NCBI GenBank assembly: GCA_030248065.1
Contig: JASAMV010003703.1
Location: forward strand, 1-64,000
Reading direction: 5' to 3'
DNA length: 64,000 nucleotides
Source of the DNA: Rhynchonema sp. JSB1_4
Lineage: Eukaryota > Nematoda > Chromadorea > Monhysterida > Xyalidae
Positions 26,304 through 37,216 of this stretch are shown in pieces (the first letter of the stretch is position 1; every line of letters begins with the position of its first letter). The position numbers and the translations under genes are program-made. The notes under the pieces were generated by a model. It saw only the letters and a program-made list of their open reading frames with translations, searched no databases and was not told the origin of the DNA.

Positions 26304-26727
26304 TGTGGCCGGCTTTCCCGTACTCCTCCGCACGTGACTCGTTGAATTGGAAGAGATCGCGCGCCCTTTTTCGTAGAGAGATTCTGTGTGATTTTGTGTC
26401 TCTGTGTGTGAAACCCAGTGTTGTGAGACTGTGACTAACTTTGTTACGATAAACGTCGAGAAGAAAGAACCCGCGGGATCGTATTCGTGAGGAGGCTTGC
26501 GTGAATCGCAGTCCCGGAGTGGCCATCGGCACTCGGCGGGGCCTTTTGTGAGGTTTAGTGACTTGTCATTGTTTGTGTGCGTTAACCCGTGTTTCCAGCT
26601 TGGGCCCGCCCGTTCGTGCCGTGGCCGGGTCTCCAGGTGTCCAGTGGAGGCCGTATCGTAAGGTGCCGGGCAGTGCCACGCCTTACGACTACACACCGCT
26701 GATGTTTCACAACCTCTCGTCAAATCG
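26304..26727 (+). other. LTR/leader-like region related to the 44-48 kb foldback arms
   Basis: Begins TGTGGCCGGC, as do both outer ends of the 44.2-48.2 kb foldback. Similarity continues through GTGAGACTG, GATAAACGT, GTGAATCGCA, CCCGGAGT, CACTCGGCGGGGCC and GGCCGTATCGT to about 26.70 kb. It lies directly upstream of the gag-like ORF, as an LTR plus leader should. The matching 3' copy was not found. Confidence 0.55.
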
Positions 26728-27870
26728 GTGTTGAGTCAAATCGAGTTCGTGGAAGCTTCGAGTGGGAGGCTATCTTCACAGGCTGATTGGGAGGCAGTCC
26801 TGGCCACGGAATCGTTGCCGAAGTTGAGTGAAATTGAGCTTCGTTTGAAATTTCAATCACAAATCTTGAATAGTTGTCTGTCTGCACTCGAAGTTCTGGA
26901 TGAGCAATCGGGTGCTGCTGTTTTCGGTGATCAATACTTCATGTTTGAAATTTTTGACGCTAATGACGAACGCACGGCTACTGTTCGTCCTCGGGCAGAG
27001 CAGCTTTGGGAGGACCTGGCTGCCATCATTTTGAAAACAAAACGCGCAATTGAGTCGCTTGATCATCGTCGTAGCAAACTTGACAAAATTGTTCGTTTGT
27101 GTCGTGATTCGGGTCGGAATGCCGATGATTTACGTGAATTTGATATCAAGGGCAAACAGTTTGTCAGGTTGTGCGAAACCGATGTGCCGAAGAAGTCACA
27201 AGCTACGCAGTACGAGACTCCGCTGATTTTCGTGCATACCCCGGCGTACACAGCTCGCAAATCGAATTTGGTGACCACAAGTTGCCAAACGCTCAATTCG
27301 GTCACATCGAGCGCTGAGCAGGTGGCCTGTTCCGGCCCTGCTCAGGCTGCGGTCACTGACCAGTCAATGAAACATCAGGTTATTTTGAGGTCGAAACCAG
27401 TGTCAACTAAACAGAATCGTTCTAAACCCACCCAAAAGTGTCTGTTTTGCTCTAGTACCCAACATTTTAGCGATGACTGCCACATTGTCTGTACTCTGGT
27501 GGCCCGGAAGCAGTTTTATAAAAGTATGCGGTTGTGTTTCAAGTGTTTTGGATTTGGGCATTTATCGGTTCGGTGCAAATCCAAATTGCAGCCGTGTTAT
27601 CACTGTGGTTCTGTTGCGCATGCACGGTCGCTGTGTGGTGCATTGCACGTGAAGTCGGTTGCCGACCCTCCACGTTTTTTTTGTCGGTGGGGAGGGCAGG
27701 CCTGGTGCAAATCGAGCGCCCACCAATCCAATTTCGAGTCCGAACATGCCATTGTGGTGGCACATTGTGTCCGTCACACTGTTTCGGTGTCGAACGTCAG
27801 CGAAACGCAATCCGTGACGATGACTATTCGTGTCAGTTCGGTGGAGACGTGCATTCCTTGGATGGCATGA
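26728..27870 (+). CDS. Gag-like protein with three zinc knuckles (truncated LTR element)
   Basis: About 380 codons. The frame is open further upstream and no ATG start is obvious (first codon here GTG). The N-terminal 170 residues are helical (LPKLSEIELRLKFQSQIL; LWEDLAAIILKTKRAIESL), like BEL/Pao Gag N-termini. Three Cys/His knuckles follow near 237 (CLFCSSTQHFSDDC), 270 (CFKCFGFGHLSVRC) and 289 (CYHCGSVAHARSLC). After residue 300 the sequence loses similarity and stops; no protease, RT or integrase follows. It is a gag-only remnant, or a non-autonomous element. Confidence 0.65.
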   Translation: MLSQIEFVEASSGRLSSQADWEAVLATESLPKLSEIELRLKFQSQILNSCLSALEVLDEQSGAAVFGDQYFMFEIFDANDERTATVRPRAEQLWEDLAAIILKTKRAIESLDHRRSKLDKIVRLCRDSGRNADDLREFDIKGKQFVRLCETDVPKKSQATQYETPLIFVHTPAYTARKSNLVTTSCQTLNSVTSSAEQVACSGPAQAAVTDQSMKHQVILRSKPVSTKQNRSKPTQKCLFCSSTQHFSDDCHIVCTLVARKQFYKSMRLCFKCFGFGHLSVRCKSKLQPCYHCGSVAHARSLCGALHVKSVADPPRFFCRWGGQAWCKSSAHQSNFESEHAIVVAHCVRHTVSVSNVSETQSVTMTIRVSSVETCIPWMA

Positions 27871-28590
27871 GTCGTGTCGGTCGGCCCGGGTGGTTCAAAG
27901 GTCAAGCCGGTCGTGTCGTCGAGCCCGACTGCTCACAATCGTCATCAAAACGTGTCGGCTCGGTGGTCACACAACAAGGTCCAGTGGTCAAGCAGTGTTT
28001 CGATGCAACAACGACGCAACAACGATCGCGTCAGGCACGGTAATGCGAACAATCCAACGTCAATCGCATTCAGTCGCGGTCAATGGCGGTGAATGATTCT
28101 GCCCAGTGACCATTAGCGGGCAAGAACTTACTCTCTCTCTCTCTCGGATAAATCTATTTTCGCTCTCAAACAGCAACCAATCATCTACCTATACTTCTAT
28201 TGAATAATTTTAGGTCATTCATTGCTTTTCGGTCATCCCTTTTCGGTTAGCTAATTACTTTCTTTTCTGAAAGTGGGGAGTGTGGAGAAGCGGCGGCTCT
28301 CCATGAAACGGCATGGTGTTCTTGAGCGTGTGATTTCTAAAGAACATGTTTCGGCTGAATAATGCATGTGTAATGCTGCTGATAAGCTGACGGTCTGTTC
28401 TGTCTGTGTGTGCTTTGCATTCTGTTTTCACTGTTGAGATTGAGACTTTGTGTGTCGGCTGTGTAATATTGAGCTGTATTACATTTCTGACGTAATGAAT
28501 CTTGTATTATTGAGCATCGGAATATTGAGTTATCGGAACTTGCAATATTGAATCTAAACTACAACGAACATCCAATCACACATAACGGCA
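27871..28590 (+). other. 3' region of the gag-only element with candidate LTR start
   Basis: No ORF. A (CT)n run lies at 28131-28145. At about 28271-28280 a purine-rich AAGTGGGGAG resembles a polypurine tract and is followed by TGTGGAGAAGCGGCGG, a plausible LTR start. The candidate LTR would run toward 28.59 kb, where the LINE 3' end begins, but it does not clearly match the 26.3 kb region. Confidence 0.35.
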
Positions 28591-28600
28591 TCACTCAACC

Positions 28601-28622
28601 AAGCAAGTTCAAGTTCAAGTTT
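28601..28622 (-). repeat. LINE 3' tail, tandem AACTTG units
   Basis: Three units of AACTTG on the minus strand directly after AATAAAAA. They mark the 3' terminus of the LINE. Confidence 0.65.
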
Positions 28623-28802
28623 TTTATTGCATCAGAAGCAACATGGTAACGTCAACAACACGCATAAGCTGGACAGTAACGACGAAACCATAAATAATTT
28701 CAAGTGTTTAGTGGGCCAGTGGAAGTTACAGATCGAGAGGTGTAGATGATGATAAGGAGCAAAAAAACACAGAAAACACAGAAACACAGCATGATCGGTC
28801 AA

Positions 28803-31172
28803 TTACATTTCACACACGGACGGAATAAATTTCACTGGCAGCAATCGCAATTTGTACAACAATTCAACAATCAAGCTTTGCGAACGAATGACTCCTTTGA
28901 ATGTGCCCATTCGCAGGAAAACAGCAAAATCAGGTAAAGCATTGTAAAGATGGGACATGATAACAATAGCACTGGTAGCGAGAATATGAGTTTTAGCACG
29001 TGGGATACAAATGGCACGAGAATGATTAAGACGAGAACTGGAGCGAGAATTGGAATCAGAAATGAACGAAATAGAGTCAACAGGAGCAGCACGAATACCA
29101 AGAACATAAGAATGCATCAATCTCAGACGACGTTTCATGACAGTGACACCCACATAATCAACACCAAACATTGAACACAACTGCGAATATGACACAGACC
29201 GATCAAAATTGCCAGAGAACATGCGAATAATGGATTTTTGTGTTCTTTCCAACAAATTACGTGAATAGTCATGAATAGGATAGGTCACCTCACACGAATA
29301 GTACATGACAGAGCAAATCAAGGTTTGATACAGATAACGCATGACAGACACAGGTAGATCATTACGAAACGTACGGTACAATGAACCAGCAATTTTCTTC
29401 ACTTTCACAGATGTGGCAGTAGTATGCAAGCCAAAATCAAACTTGGAATCAATAACAGCACCCAGATATTTGTTTGCATCGACAACATCAATCAGACATT
29501 CATCAATCACAATAGCAGGGACAGCGGGACATGAACTTGAGCGAGCAAATTGTTGGAGTTTTGTTTTGGTAGAATTAATGGAGAGAAGTTTGTGTTTGGA
29601 GAAGTGCTCGACAATCAAGTTCACATCCTCTTGCAAGTGCTTCTCACAGTCAGGTGTACACATGAAGTGAATCAGTACCAGATCATCGGCATAGAGAATA
29701 ATACGTGAACACGGAGAGAAATGCAGTTTTGCAACAGAGTTGACGTATGCGAGAAACAATAACGGTCCTAATACACTGCCCTGCGGCACACCAGAGAGAA
29801 CAGACAAGAAATCAGAACACACACCATTTACATTCACACATTGGGTTCGATCAGACAAATAGGATTGAACCAACAACAATAAATCGGGTGGAACATTGAA
29901 ATCGTCTTGTAACACGCGCAATAATAGATTGTGAGGAACGGTATCGAAAGCCTTTCGAACATCAAAATACACAGCAACAACAGAATTTGAAACATCAAGA
30001 GCACGAGTAACTGTAGTATTGAAATGCAACAGGGCCTCAGTTGTAGACCGACCTCCACGAAAACCGAACTGCGTTTCTGAGAGTTTGGGGGCAATGAACC
30101 CGTTCAGGATGTTTCGAACGTGCTTCTCAGCGATTTTTGAGCACAGCGGTAATTTGGAGATGGGGCGGAAGTCCGATGGGTTTTGAGGGGTCTTGACTTT
30201 CGGCACGGCAGTGGCAACGGCCCGTTTCCAACCCGACGGCCACGTGTGTTCGTCTATTGATCGATTGATGAGCACAGCGAGAGCCGGAGCGATCACGTGG
30301 GCACAGTTCTTAAGCATTTCGCCGGTGATGCCATCGATGCCACTGGCCTTGCGAGGGTCGGCTGTGATGAGACTGTAAAGCACGTGTGAAACATCAGTGT
30401 ACCATTCGGGTGGCACGGGACCGGTTGAGTTCAGAACCAGTGCCTCAACGTCATTGACGTTCCATACACTGGAGAAATGTGTTGATAACAGTGCAGCCAA
30501 ACCAGCACTGTCAGCAACGCACTCCCCATCAGTGTTGGCCAGAGACACTTGTTCTGTGCTGCTCCGTCCCGTGTACTTATTCAGCTTTTGCCAGTAGTCA
30601 GACAGATGAGCTATTTTACCAAACGTTTTGATGGCATAGTCACGTCTGGCTGCCCTGTTGGCCTGCCTTGACTGCTCACGCGAAACAAAGTACTTTTCAT
30701 ACGTTCCTTTATCACCGGTCTGTTTCCACTTCCTGTGCAGATCGCTCTTCTTCCGACTGAGCCGCTTGACCTTCGGCGTCACCCACGGCTGGTCATTCTG
30801 TGGTCTTGGGAGAGCGGATCGGACAGGAATGGCATTCGTAGCAGCACCAACGATCGTTTGACTGATTGCGTCCCAGGCCTGATTCACGTCTACTGCATCA
30901 ACAACCTGTTTTACCAGGTTGTAGGCGATGAGCAAACTGTTCATCAAGTCCCAGTCGGCCTTCTTGTACTGCCAGACACGGCGCAGCGGAGCGTCGGATG
31001 GAGACTGGGTGCTGGAAATATCGAATGTTACTGATGTCATGTGATGGTAGTTTTCGATTGGTGCAAGGAGTTCGTATTGTACCGCCAGATGGTCAGGCAC
31101 AAATGTAAGCGCTACACAATGCCAGGGGCTGACTTTCCCTATGCCTAGTCGCTGCCGCGATAAGTGGTGCAA
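28803..31172 (-). CDS. LINE endonuclease remnant plus reverse transcriptase
   Basis: 789 codons with no internal stop. The N-terminus keeps the last part of an AP-type endonuclease (FVPDHLAVQYELL, equivalent to the conserved SDH motif). A linker with WVTPKVKRLSRKKSDLHRKW follows, then the RT: AVATAVPKVKTPQNPSDFRP, TQFGFRGGRSTTEAL, VYFDVRKAFDTVPH, GVPQGSVLGPLLF (about 461) and active site YADDL (about 494). The C-terminal thumb and Cys-poor tail end at 28803. Clade Jockey/CR1-like. The intact frame and catalytic motifs suggest a fairly recent insertion, but truncation of the endonuclease makes it non-autonomous. Confidence 0.85.
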   Translation of the reverse strand: MHHLSRQRLGIGKVSPWHCVALTFVPDHLAVQYELLAPIENYHHMTSVTFDISSTQSPSDAPLRRVWQYKKADWDLMNSLLIAYNLVKQVVDAVDVNQAWDAISQTIVGAATNAIPVRSALPRPQNDQPWVTPKVKRLSRKKSDLHRKWKQTGDKGTYEKYFVSREQSRQANRAARRDYAIKTFGKIAHLSDYWQKLNKYTGRSSTEQVSLANTDGECVADSAGLAALLSTHFSSVWNVNDVEALVLNSTGPVPPEWYTDVSHVLYSLITADPRKASGIDGITGEMLKNCAHVIAPALAVLINRSIDEHTWPSGWKRAVATAVPKVKTPQNPSDFRPISKLPLCSKIAEKHVRNILNGFIAPKLSETQFGFRGGRSTTEALLHFNTTVTRALDVSNSVVAVYFDVRKAFDTVPHNLLLRVLQDDFNVPPDLLLLVQSYLSDRTQCVNVNGVCSDFLSVLSGVPQGSVLGPLLFLAYVNSVAKLHFSPCSRIILYADDLVLIHFMCTPDCEKHLQEDVNLIVEHFSKHKLLSINSTKTKLQQFARSSSCPAVPAIVIDECLIDVVDANKYLGAVIDSKFDFGLHTTATSVKVKKIAGSLYRTFRNDLPVSVMRYLYQTLICSVMYYSCEVTYPIHDYSRNLLERTQKSIIRMFSGNFDRSVSYSQLCSMFGVDYVGVTVMKRRLRLMHSYVLGIRAAPVDSISFISDSNSRSSSRLNHSRAICIPRAKTHILATSAIVIMSHLYNALPDFAVFLRMGTFKGVIRSQSLIVELLYKLRLLPVKFIPSVCEM

Positions 31173-31174
31173 AA

Positions 31175-31270
31175 GCTATATCTCAATGTTCAGTTACTCA
31201 CAAGTGACCGAAGGGTGATGTGAGTGTGCCGAGGCTATATCTCACTGTTCAGTTACTCGCAATTGACCGG
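31175..31270. repeat. Tandem duplication, period about 59 bp
   Basis: GCTATATCTCA.TGTTCAG and the following TTACTC/GACCG are repeated at 31175-31210 and 31234-31270, just beyond the truncated 5' end of the LINE. Confidence 0.6.
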
Positions 31271-31694
31271 TGTGTCGACTTGTTCTTGGTTTTTGTATGA
31301 ACATGGTTTGTAGCTCGCCTCCGGCAAACGTTCCTGATAACGAGGCGAGGAACGACAGTAGTAGGGAGTCCGAATACTCCCTATCTTTAGCAGGCAAAAA
31401 ATTAATCTTTCGCGCGTGCACCTTATCGCGTGGCGCATGCCACCGCCCTATACCTAACGTGCGCCCGTAACAGTTGTGACTGTTGTAATTAGAGAGAAAA
31501 CGTGGCGCGCCGATTTTCCAGCAATAACTTTTGACAGCTTGTCAGCCAATCATTGGCGTAATTTGTCACACTTTGAATGTTGTCCTCGTTTACAGGAATA
31601 CCACTTGGTCCTGCCACTTGAACCTCAACTCGCGGTCCCAACACATTTTCGATTTGAATGTTCTCTGCTTGACGTGCTGGCTCTGATCGTTTCC
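31271..31694. other. Unassigned spacer
   Basis: No ORF or recognisable element. It contains a short palindrome-like CCGTAACAGTTGTGACTGTTG near 31.47 kb. Confidence 0.3.
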
Positions 31695-31730
31695 CGTGAC
31701 CATACCTGGCCAGATAGCGGTGCGGTTGTG

Positions 31731-31970
31731 GAGCGCGATTTGCAACCCCTTTTTCGGTGGAGCGCGAAGTTTTTTTGTGGAGCGCGAAGTTTACTCGAAC
31801 CGTTTTTTGTGGAGCCCCATGTTTTTTGTGGAGCGTCATGTTTTTTGTGGAGCGCCATGTTTTTTGTGGAGCGCGATGTTTTTTGTGGAGCGCCATGTTT
31901 TTTTTGTGGAGCGCCATGTTTTGTTGTGGAGCGCCATGTTTTTTCGTGGAGCGCCAAGTTTTTCGCGCCA
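31731..31970 (+). repeat. 20-bp tandem array GTGGAGCGCCATGTTTTTTT
   Basis: About eleven units, each starting GTGGAGC(G/C)(C/G) and ending in a T run, mostly 20 bp long. Some units are longer (29-32 bp). Apparent ORFs of VERHVF-type repeats through it are repeat artefacts. Confidence 0.85.
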
Positions 31971-33349
31971 GCGCAATCTCACAGGGGAGCGCCAAGTTTA
32001 AAGAGGCGCGTCAAATTTGAGAGTACCGCCGAGAGGAGCTCGAAGTTTAGGGGGAGCCTCATGTTCATGAGAGGAGCGCCAAGTTCGTTCTCTGGTGTGG
32101 AGCGCGAAGTCTTATTGCCTATAGAGCCTTTATGTGCTGGACAAAGCATGCGTGGAGCCCAAAGTTTGACTAAATGTTGCTGCCGGCAACACGAGAGGCG
32201 CCCGACGTGCGCTCGACCACACCAGTGGAGTGCCAAGTTCGTAATTTCGTAACTCGCTTAAAAAGGCTCCTTTCAGCATTTTGAAATCAGTTCTGGAACC
32301 GACTGGTTCATATGTACCTTGTATTATCAAACTAGGAGGTATCGCGATGCCATTCCATCGCCGACACGGGAACCCAAAAAGTGACCCTATCAACCGGTGG
32401 ACACCGACGACCGGGTCACCTTTGGAAGACCACTCCCTATATATACGCAAATGGCGAAACATTTTTGACTGTTACATTTACAAACAAAAATTGCAATTGA
32501 GCGATTGCGTGAGAGAATACCGACTGTATGCGGTCGCACCCGTCAACAGGAGTCATGTGGGAGGAGCCTGATGTGCACAAAAATTGTGGGTGGAGCCTGA
32601 TGTGCACAGCGCAACGATTTGGCCAGAAGCGTGGGCCTTCCGCGCATTACCCTGCCATTGAGTCAACGAGAGTTTGTCTAGTGGAGCCCAAGGTTGGACC
32701 AAACGCTGTGGCCGGCAACACGAGAGGCGCCTGGCGTGCGCTGGACCACCTCGGTGGAGCGCCAACTGCGCAGTTACTTAACTCGCTTAAAAAGGCTCCT
32801 TTCAGCATTTCGAAATCAGTTCTGGAATCGACTGGTTCACGCGTGCCTTGTAGTTTCATAGTAAAAGGTATCACGATGCCATTGCATCGCCAATACGGGA
32901 CCCCAAAAAGTGACCCTATCTACCGGTGGACACCGATCACCGGGTCACTTTCGGATGACCACCCCCTACATATATATAAGCAAATGGCGAAACATTTTTG
33001 ACTGTCACTGTGCTTGAGTGATGAATAAAGCATTGCAATTGAGCGATTGTATGCGAGAATACCGGCTGAATTTGGCCGTAACCGTCAACAGCAGTCATGT
33101 GGGAGGAGCGCGACGTGCGTAAACACTGTCGATGGAGCCTCATGTGCACAGCGTAACGCAGTTTGGCCAGAAGCATGGGCTTTCGCGCATCACCCTAGTA
33201 TTGCATCACCGTGAGATTGTCCTGTGGAGCCCAAAGTTTGACCAAAAGTTGCTGTCGGTTACGCGGTAGACACAGCAGTGGAGCGCCAAGTGCAAGAAAA
33301 TTAGAGCGTTTTACAAAGCTGCTCATCACATGAATAAACTATGGTCTAC

Positions 33350-34262
33350 AAAATATAATAAACTTGGTGATCGGATCGGATCTGACCATGTAGTCACGTC
33401 ACATCAATGTGATCGGATAGGACACCTTGTCACATTGTTGTTATCGTATCTGACTAGGTGGTCACATCCCGTGATGTGATCGAAACGAAGCGGTCTTGTC
33501 CACAAACAACTGATGCACGCGCGGCCTAAAGAATATTTTTATATAACATAGTGTTTCCTTCTTATGCAAGTCAAAGGAAACAAGCGACCCTATGTTATAA
33601 CTCAACTCCAGTTTGGGGTCGAGATTTCAAAAAAACTAAAGAAAGAGATTAAGAATGTGTCCTTGTTAATCCAGGTTCAACACTCAGCAGCAAACATAGT
33701 GGGATGTTTAATTGACATGCTGGCAGCGCACACGTACATAGCTTACAGCGAGCATGTGAAACGTTGTTGTTGTCAGATTCCACAGGCAAACTTTGGCACG
33801 TTTTTTGCCAGCTGCGTGATTGAATCGAAATTGTAGTCTCGACCTCAGCTAGAAGTTCAGTTATAACACGACGTCGTTTGTTTCCTTGGACCTAGAAAAA
33901 CAGGAAACACTATACCTACATAACCCAGCTGGCCATGAGTGCCTATGGCAGTGTGCTGTAAGCTGTGCGTCCACTGGTTGCGCACTGCGGCACGCGCACA
34001 ACAAAGAAACATAGATGCACATGAACAGCTGGGTGATGGAGTGTATTATAGAAAAACAATGTTATGCTGCAGCAATGTAACGCAAGTCAGATCTTGCCTG
34101 CCTCTTTCGTGGACAAGTCAGATCAGAATCAGATCACATCACGTCATGTGACTACCCAGTCAGATACGATAACAACAATATGACTAGGTATTCCGATCCG
34201 ATCACATAGATGAGAGACTGCCCAGAAAGATCCGATACGATCACCAAGTTTGATATGTACCA
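33350..34262. mobile_element. Central palindrome with ATCAAACTTGGTGATCGGATC-type ends
   Basis: The inner part of the foldback is bounded by AAACTTGGTGATCGGATCGG on the left and its complement near 34.25 kb. The same terminal motif bounds the 55.3 kb miniature element, so the core may be a nested insertion of that family enlarged by internal duplication. The centre (about 33.64-33.82 kb) has no convincing ORF. Confidence 0.45.
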
Positions 34263-35174
34263 CAGTTTATTCATGCGATGAGCAGCTTTGTAAACGCTCT
34301 AATTTTGTTGCACTTGGCGCTCCACTGCTGTGCCTTGTCATGCGCTCGGTAGCAACTTTTGATCAAACTTTGGGCTCCACTGGACAAACTCACAGTGACA
34401 CAATGTCATGGTAATGCGTGGGAAGCCGAAATTTTGGTCAAACTATGACGTTTTGCACGTGAGGCTCCACCGACTGCGAAGGGCACATTACCCTCCACCA
34501 ACATCACTGCTGTTGACGGTTACCGCAGAATATAGCCGGTATCTCAATCAAAATAGTAGTCAAAAATGTTTCGCCATTCGCCATATATATATGTATATAA
34601 GAGTCGGACCTTTAAAGGTGACCCGGTCGTCGGTGTCCACCGGTCGATAGGGTCGCTTTTTGAGTACGTATGAACAAGTCGGCTCCAGAACTGATTTCAA
34701 AAAGGCAAAAGGAGCTTTTTTAAGCGAGTTAGAAAGTCGCGAACTTGGCGCTCCACTGATGTGGTCGTGCGCACGTCGGGCGCCTCTCGTGTTGCCTGCA
34801 GCATCTTTTGGTCAAATTTGTGGCGCCACTAGACAAACTCTCGTTGACTCAATGGCAGTCAAAAATATTTCGCCATTTGCGTATATATAGGGAGTGGTCT
34901 TCCAAAAGCGACCCGGTCGTCGGTGTCCACCGGTTGATAGGGTCACTTTTTGGGTTCCCGTATCGGCGATGGAATAGCATCGCGATACCTCCTAGTTTGA
35001 TAATACAGAGTACATATGAACCAGTCGGTTCCAGAGCTGACTTCAAAATGCTGAAAGGAGCCTTTTTAAGCGAGTTACGAAATTACTAACTTGGCGCTCC
35101 ACTCATGAACATGAAGCTCCTCCCTAAACTTCGAGCTCCTCTCGGCAGTACTCTCAAACTTGACACGCAACTTT

Positions 35175-35412
35175 AAACTTGGCGCTCCCCTGTGAGCATG
35201 CGCTGGCCCGAAAAACTTGGCGCTCCACAAAAAAACATCGCGCTCCACAAAAAAACATCGCGCTCCACAAAAAAATGGAGCTCCACAAAAACCATGACGC
35301 TCCACAAAAAAAACATGGCGCTCCACAAAAACGGTTCGAGTAAACTTCGCGCTCCAAAAAAAACTTCGAGCTCCACCGAAAAAAGGGGTTGCACATCGCG
35401 CTCCACCGACCG
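35175..35412 (-). repeat. Inverted copy of the GTGGAGCGC array
   Basis: The same units on the opposite strand (GGCGCTCCACAAAAAAACAT), the mirror of 31731-31970 in the right arm. Confidence 0.85.
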
Positions 35413-35460
35413 CACCGCTCTTAAGTACTGACCGCACCGCTGTCTGGTCAGGTATGCACG

Positions 35461-36360
35461 TGACACACAACTGCACACAACAGACCAGCCACTGAGCACA
35501 GACCGATAAGTGTGCCAAACACCAACCACAATGTTGTGCTGACTTCAGATTTGACCTGTGCGCGTTGATTAATTGTTGTTATATAGCAAAAGAACGCAAG
35601 GATGTTTATCTTGAACTTTGATATCGTTAAAAATATGAAGCGACAAATGATGTAAGCATTTGAAAGAACATGTTAATGAAAAAAATGAGAACGCGAAGCA
35701 AGGGGTCAACTACACACTACATTCAGACCGATTGCTATTCATCATAATATCGTTGTTGTTTAAATCATCACGTTTCTTCTTCCTAATACATGCTGCCGCA
35801 CAGCAAAAAGGTGTAACAATAGTAATAATGGCAGCGGCTATGTACAGAAATTCGGAAGCTTTTTTCATAGCATGGGCAATCATTATCATTATCATAGCAT
35901 TATCAATGAATCCGTTGGCTTGATCGATGGGTGATTTGGTAGTGGACTGGAAAAAATAGGGAATAGCTGAGAAGAGAAGTACAGAAACAGAAAGAGCGGA
36001 AAGAATGAAATAGCAGAGGAAAACAGAGTGTGGACTTGACCATACTGCACTCTTTTGCTTTCCCCTTGCTGTGTGAAAAGACAGGGAGAAAATTGACGCA
36101 TACGTACCTGCTCTGTTATAGACGTTGTCGGGGGCTCAGTGACCAGTGTCTGTCCGTTGCGGGATCGGATCTGCAACGTAACGATTTTTTACGACAATTG
36201 TACATTGAGTTTTGCAGTAAAGGTCACATACATGGCCATACATACACACAGCATGCACACGTAAGCTTACCAGACGTGAAATTGTATACCTATGTAATTT
36301 ATGAGATCTAAAAATGTACATCAACACGGCTATGCAGAAAAAATTACATTATATATACGT
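35461..36360. other. Unassigned spacer
   Basis: No convincing ORF on either strand. The sequence is AT-rich, with simple purine runs near 35.95 kb. Confidence 0.3.
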
Positions 36361-37175
36361 ATGGAGAACCTGGTGAATCCTTTGTCTAGTGAACAATTTT
36401 TTTGGTCTTTAATTTGCTGTTAACTTCCAAATTACTACATTACTGCTCTGTGTGCATATTCTTTGGGAACAAAAATGAGGGTCCCGTTGATTCAATATAA
36501 GTTGAGTGCACATTAAAGCGGCTATGCAGACAGACTTACATTAGGTGACAGCTTCGGGGCAGAGATGGAAGTCGGTCTGGCAATAATGTCAATGCTCGAC
36601 GTGGGATGGGGGCTCCGGGATGGACGATTCGAGTGTCGACGGTGCATGATCAACCTGTTGAAACACAGTTTCAACTTCATAAAAACTTAGCGAAAATATG
36701 GACCTTCACGCGCACACCTTTTATGACCTGTGATTTATGGGGTCTAAAACTGTACAGGCGACCCTCTCTACAGAGACACTCGTGAATTCTCCGTACAGTG
36801 AACGAATTTTTGTTCTTCAGTTTACCGTTAAATTCCTAAGCATTACTGCCGTGTGTGAATATTCTTTGGGAACAAAAAATGGTGGTCCCCATTGATTCAA
36901 TATAGGTTGAGTGTACATTAAAGCGGCTATGCAGACAGACTTACATTAGGTGACGGCTTCGGGGCAGAGATGGAAGTCGGTCTGGCAATATTGTCAACGC
37001 TCGACGTGGGATGGGGCTCCGGGATGGATGATTTGAGTGTTGATGGTGCATGATCAACCTGCTGAAACACAGTCTCAACTCAGATCAAGTTCATAAAAAC
37101 TTGTGCAAATATGGACGTTCATGCACACCATTGAGAGTCAAGTGTATATCAAAGCGGCGACAGAGACGAACGATG
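36361..37175. repeat. Tandem repeat, period about 410 bp
   Basis: Two full units: TTCTTTGGGAACAAAAA, GATTCAATATA, GCGGCTATGCAGACAGACTT, GGGGCAGAGATGGAAGTCGG and TGCATGATCAACCTG recur about 411 bp apart. A third, partial, diverged unit runs at 37.13-37.20 kb. There is no ORF; it is satellite-like. Confidence 0.75.
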
Positions 37176-37216
37176 TCGAGTTAATCGGCTGAAACACAGT
37201 TTTCAACTTAGTAGTA

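Larger units (their letters stand above)
28595..31190 (-). mobile_element. 5'-truncated non-LTR retrotransposon (Jockey/CR1-like LINE)
   Basis: Minus-strand element. The RT ORF is intact, the 5' end is cut inside the endonuclease domain, and the 3' end has AATAAA followed by tandem AACTTG units, the kind of short-repeat tail seen in CR1/Jockey-type LINEs. It directly abuts the candidate LTR at 28.3-28.59 kb, into which it probably inserted. Confidence 0.8.
31695..35460. mobile_element. 3.8-kb foldback element with tandem-repeat arms
   Basis: The left arm (31695 to about 33631) and right arm (about 33827 to 35460) are imperfect inverted copies. They meet at the outer ends CGTG(A)CCATACCTG / CAGGTATGCACG and at the inner blocks around GTTATAACTCAAC. 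The left arm is longer because a unit of about 0.5 kb is duplicated (32.24-32.76 and 32.77-33.28 kb). Each unit carries a TATATATA box before ATGGCGAAACATTTTTGACT. The arms hold 20-bp tandem GTGGAGCGC units. There is no transposase ORF. It is classed as a Foldback-like element because long, internally repetitive inverted arms are its only structure. Confidence 0.7.

Noticed and set aside
31757..32020. ORFs encoding VERHVFC/GAPCFLW-type repeats
   Set aside because: They are translations of the 20-bp tandem array in several frames and on both strands; no coding constraint.
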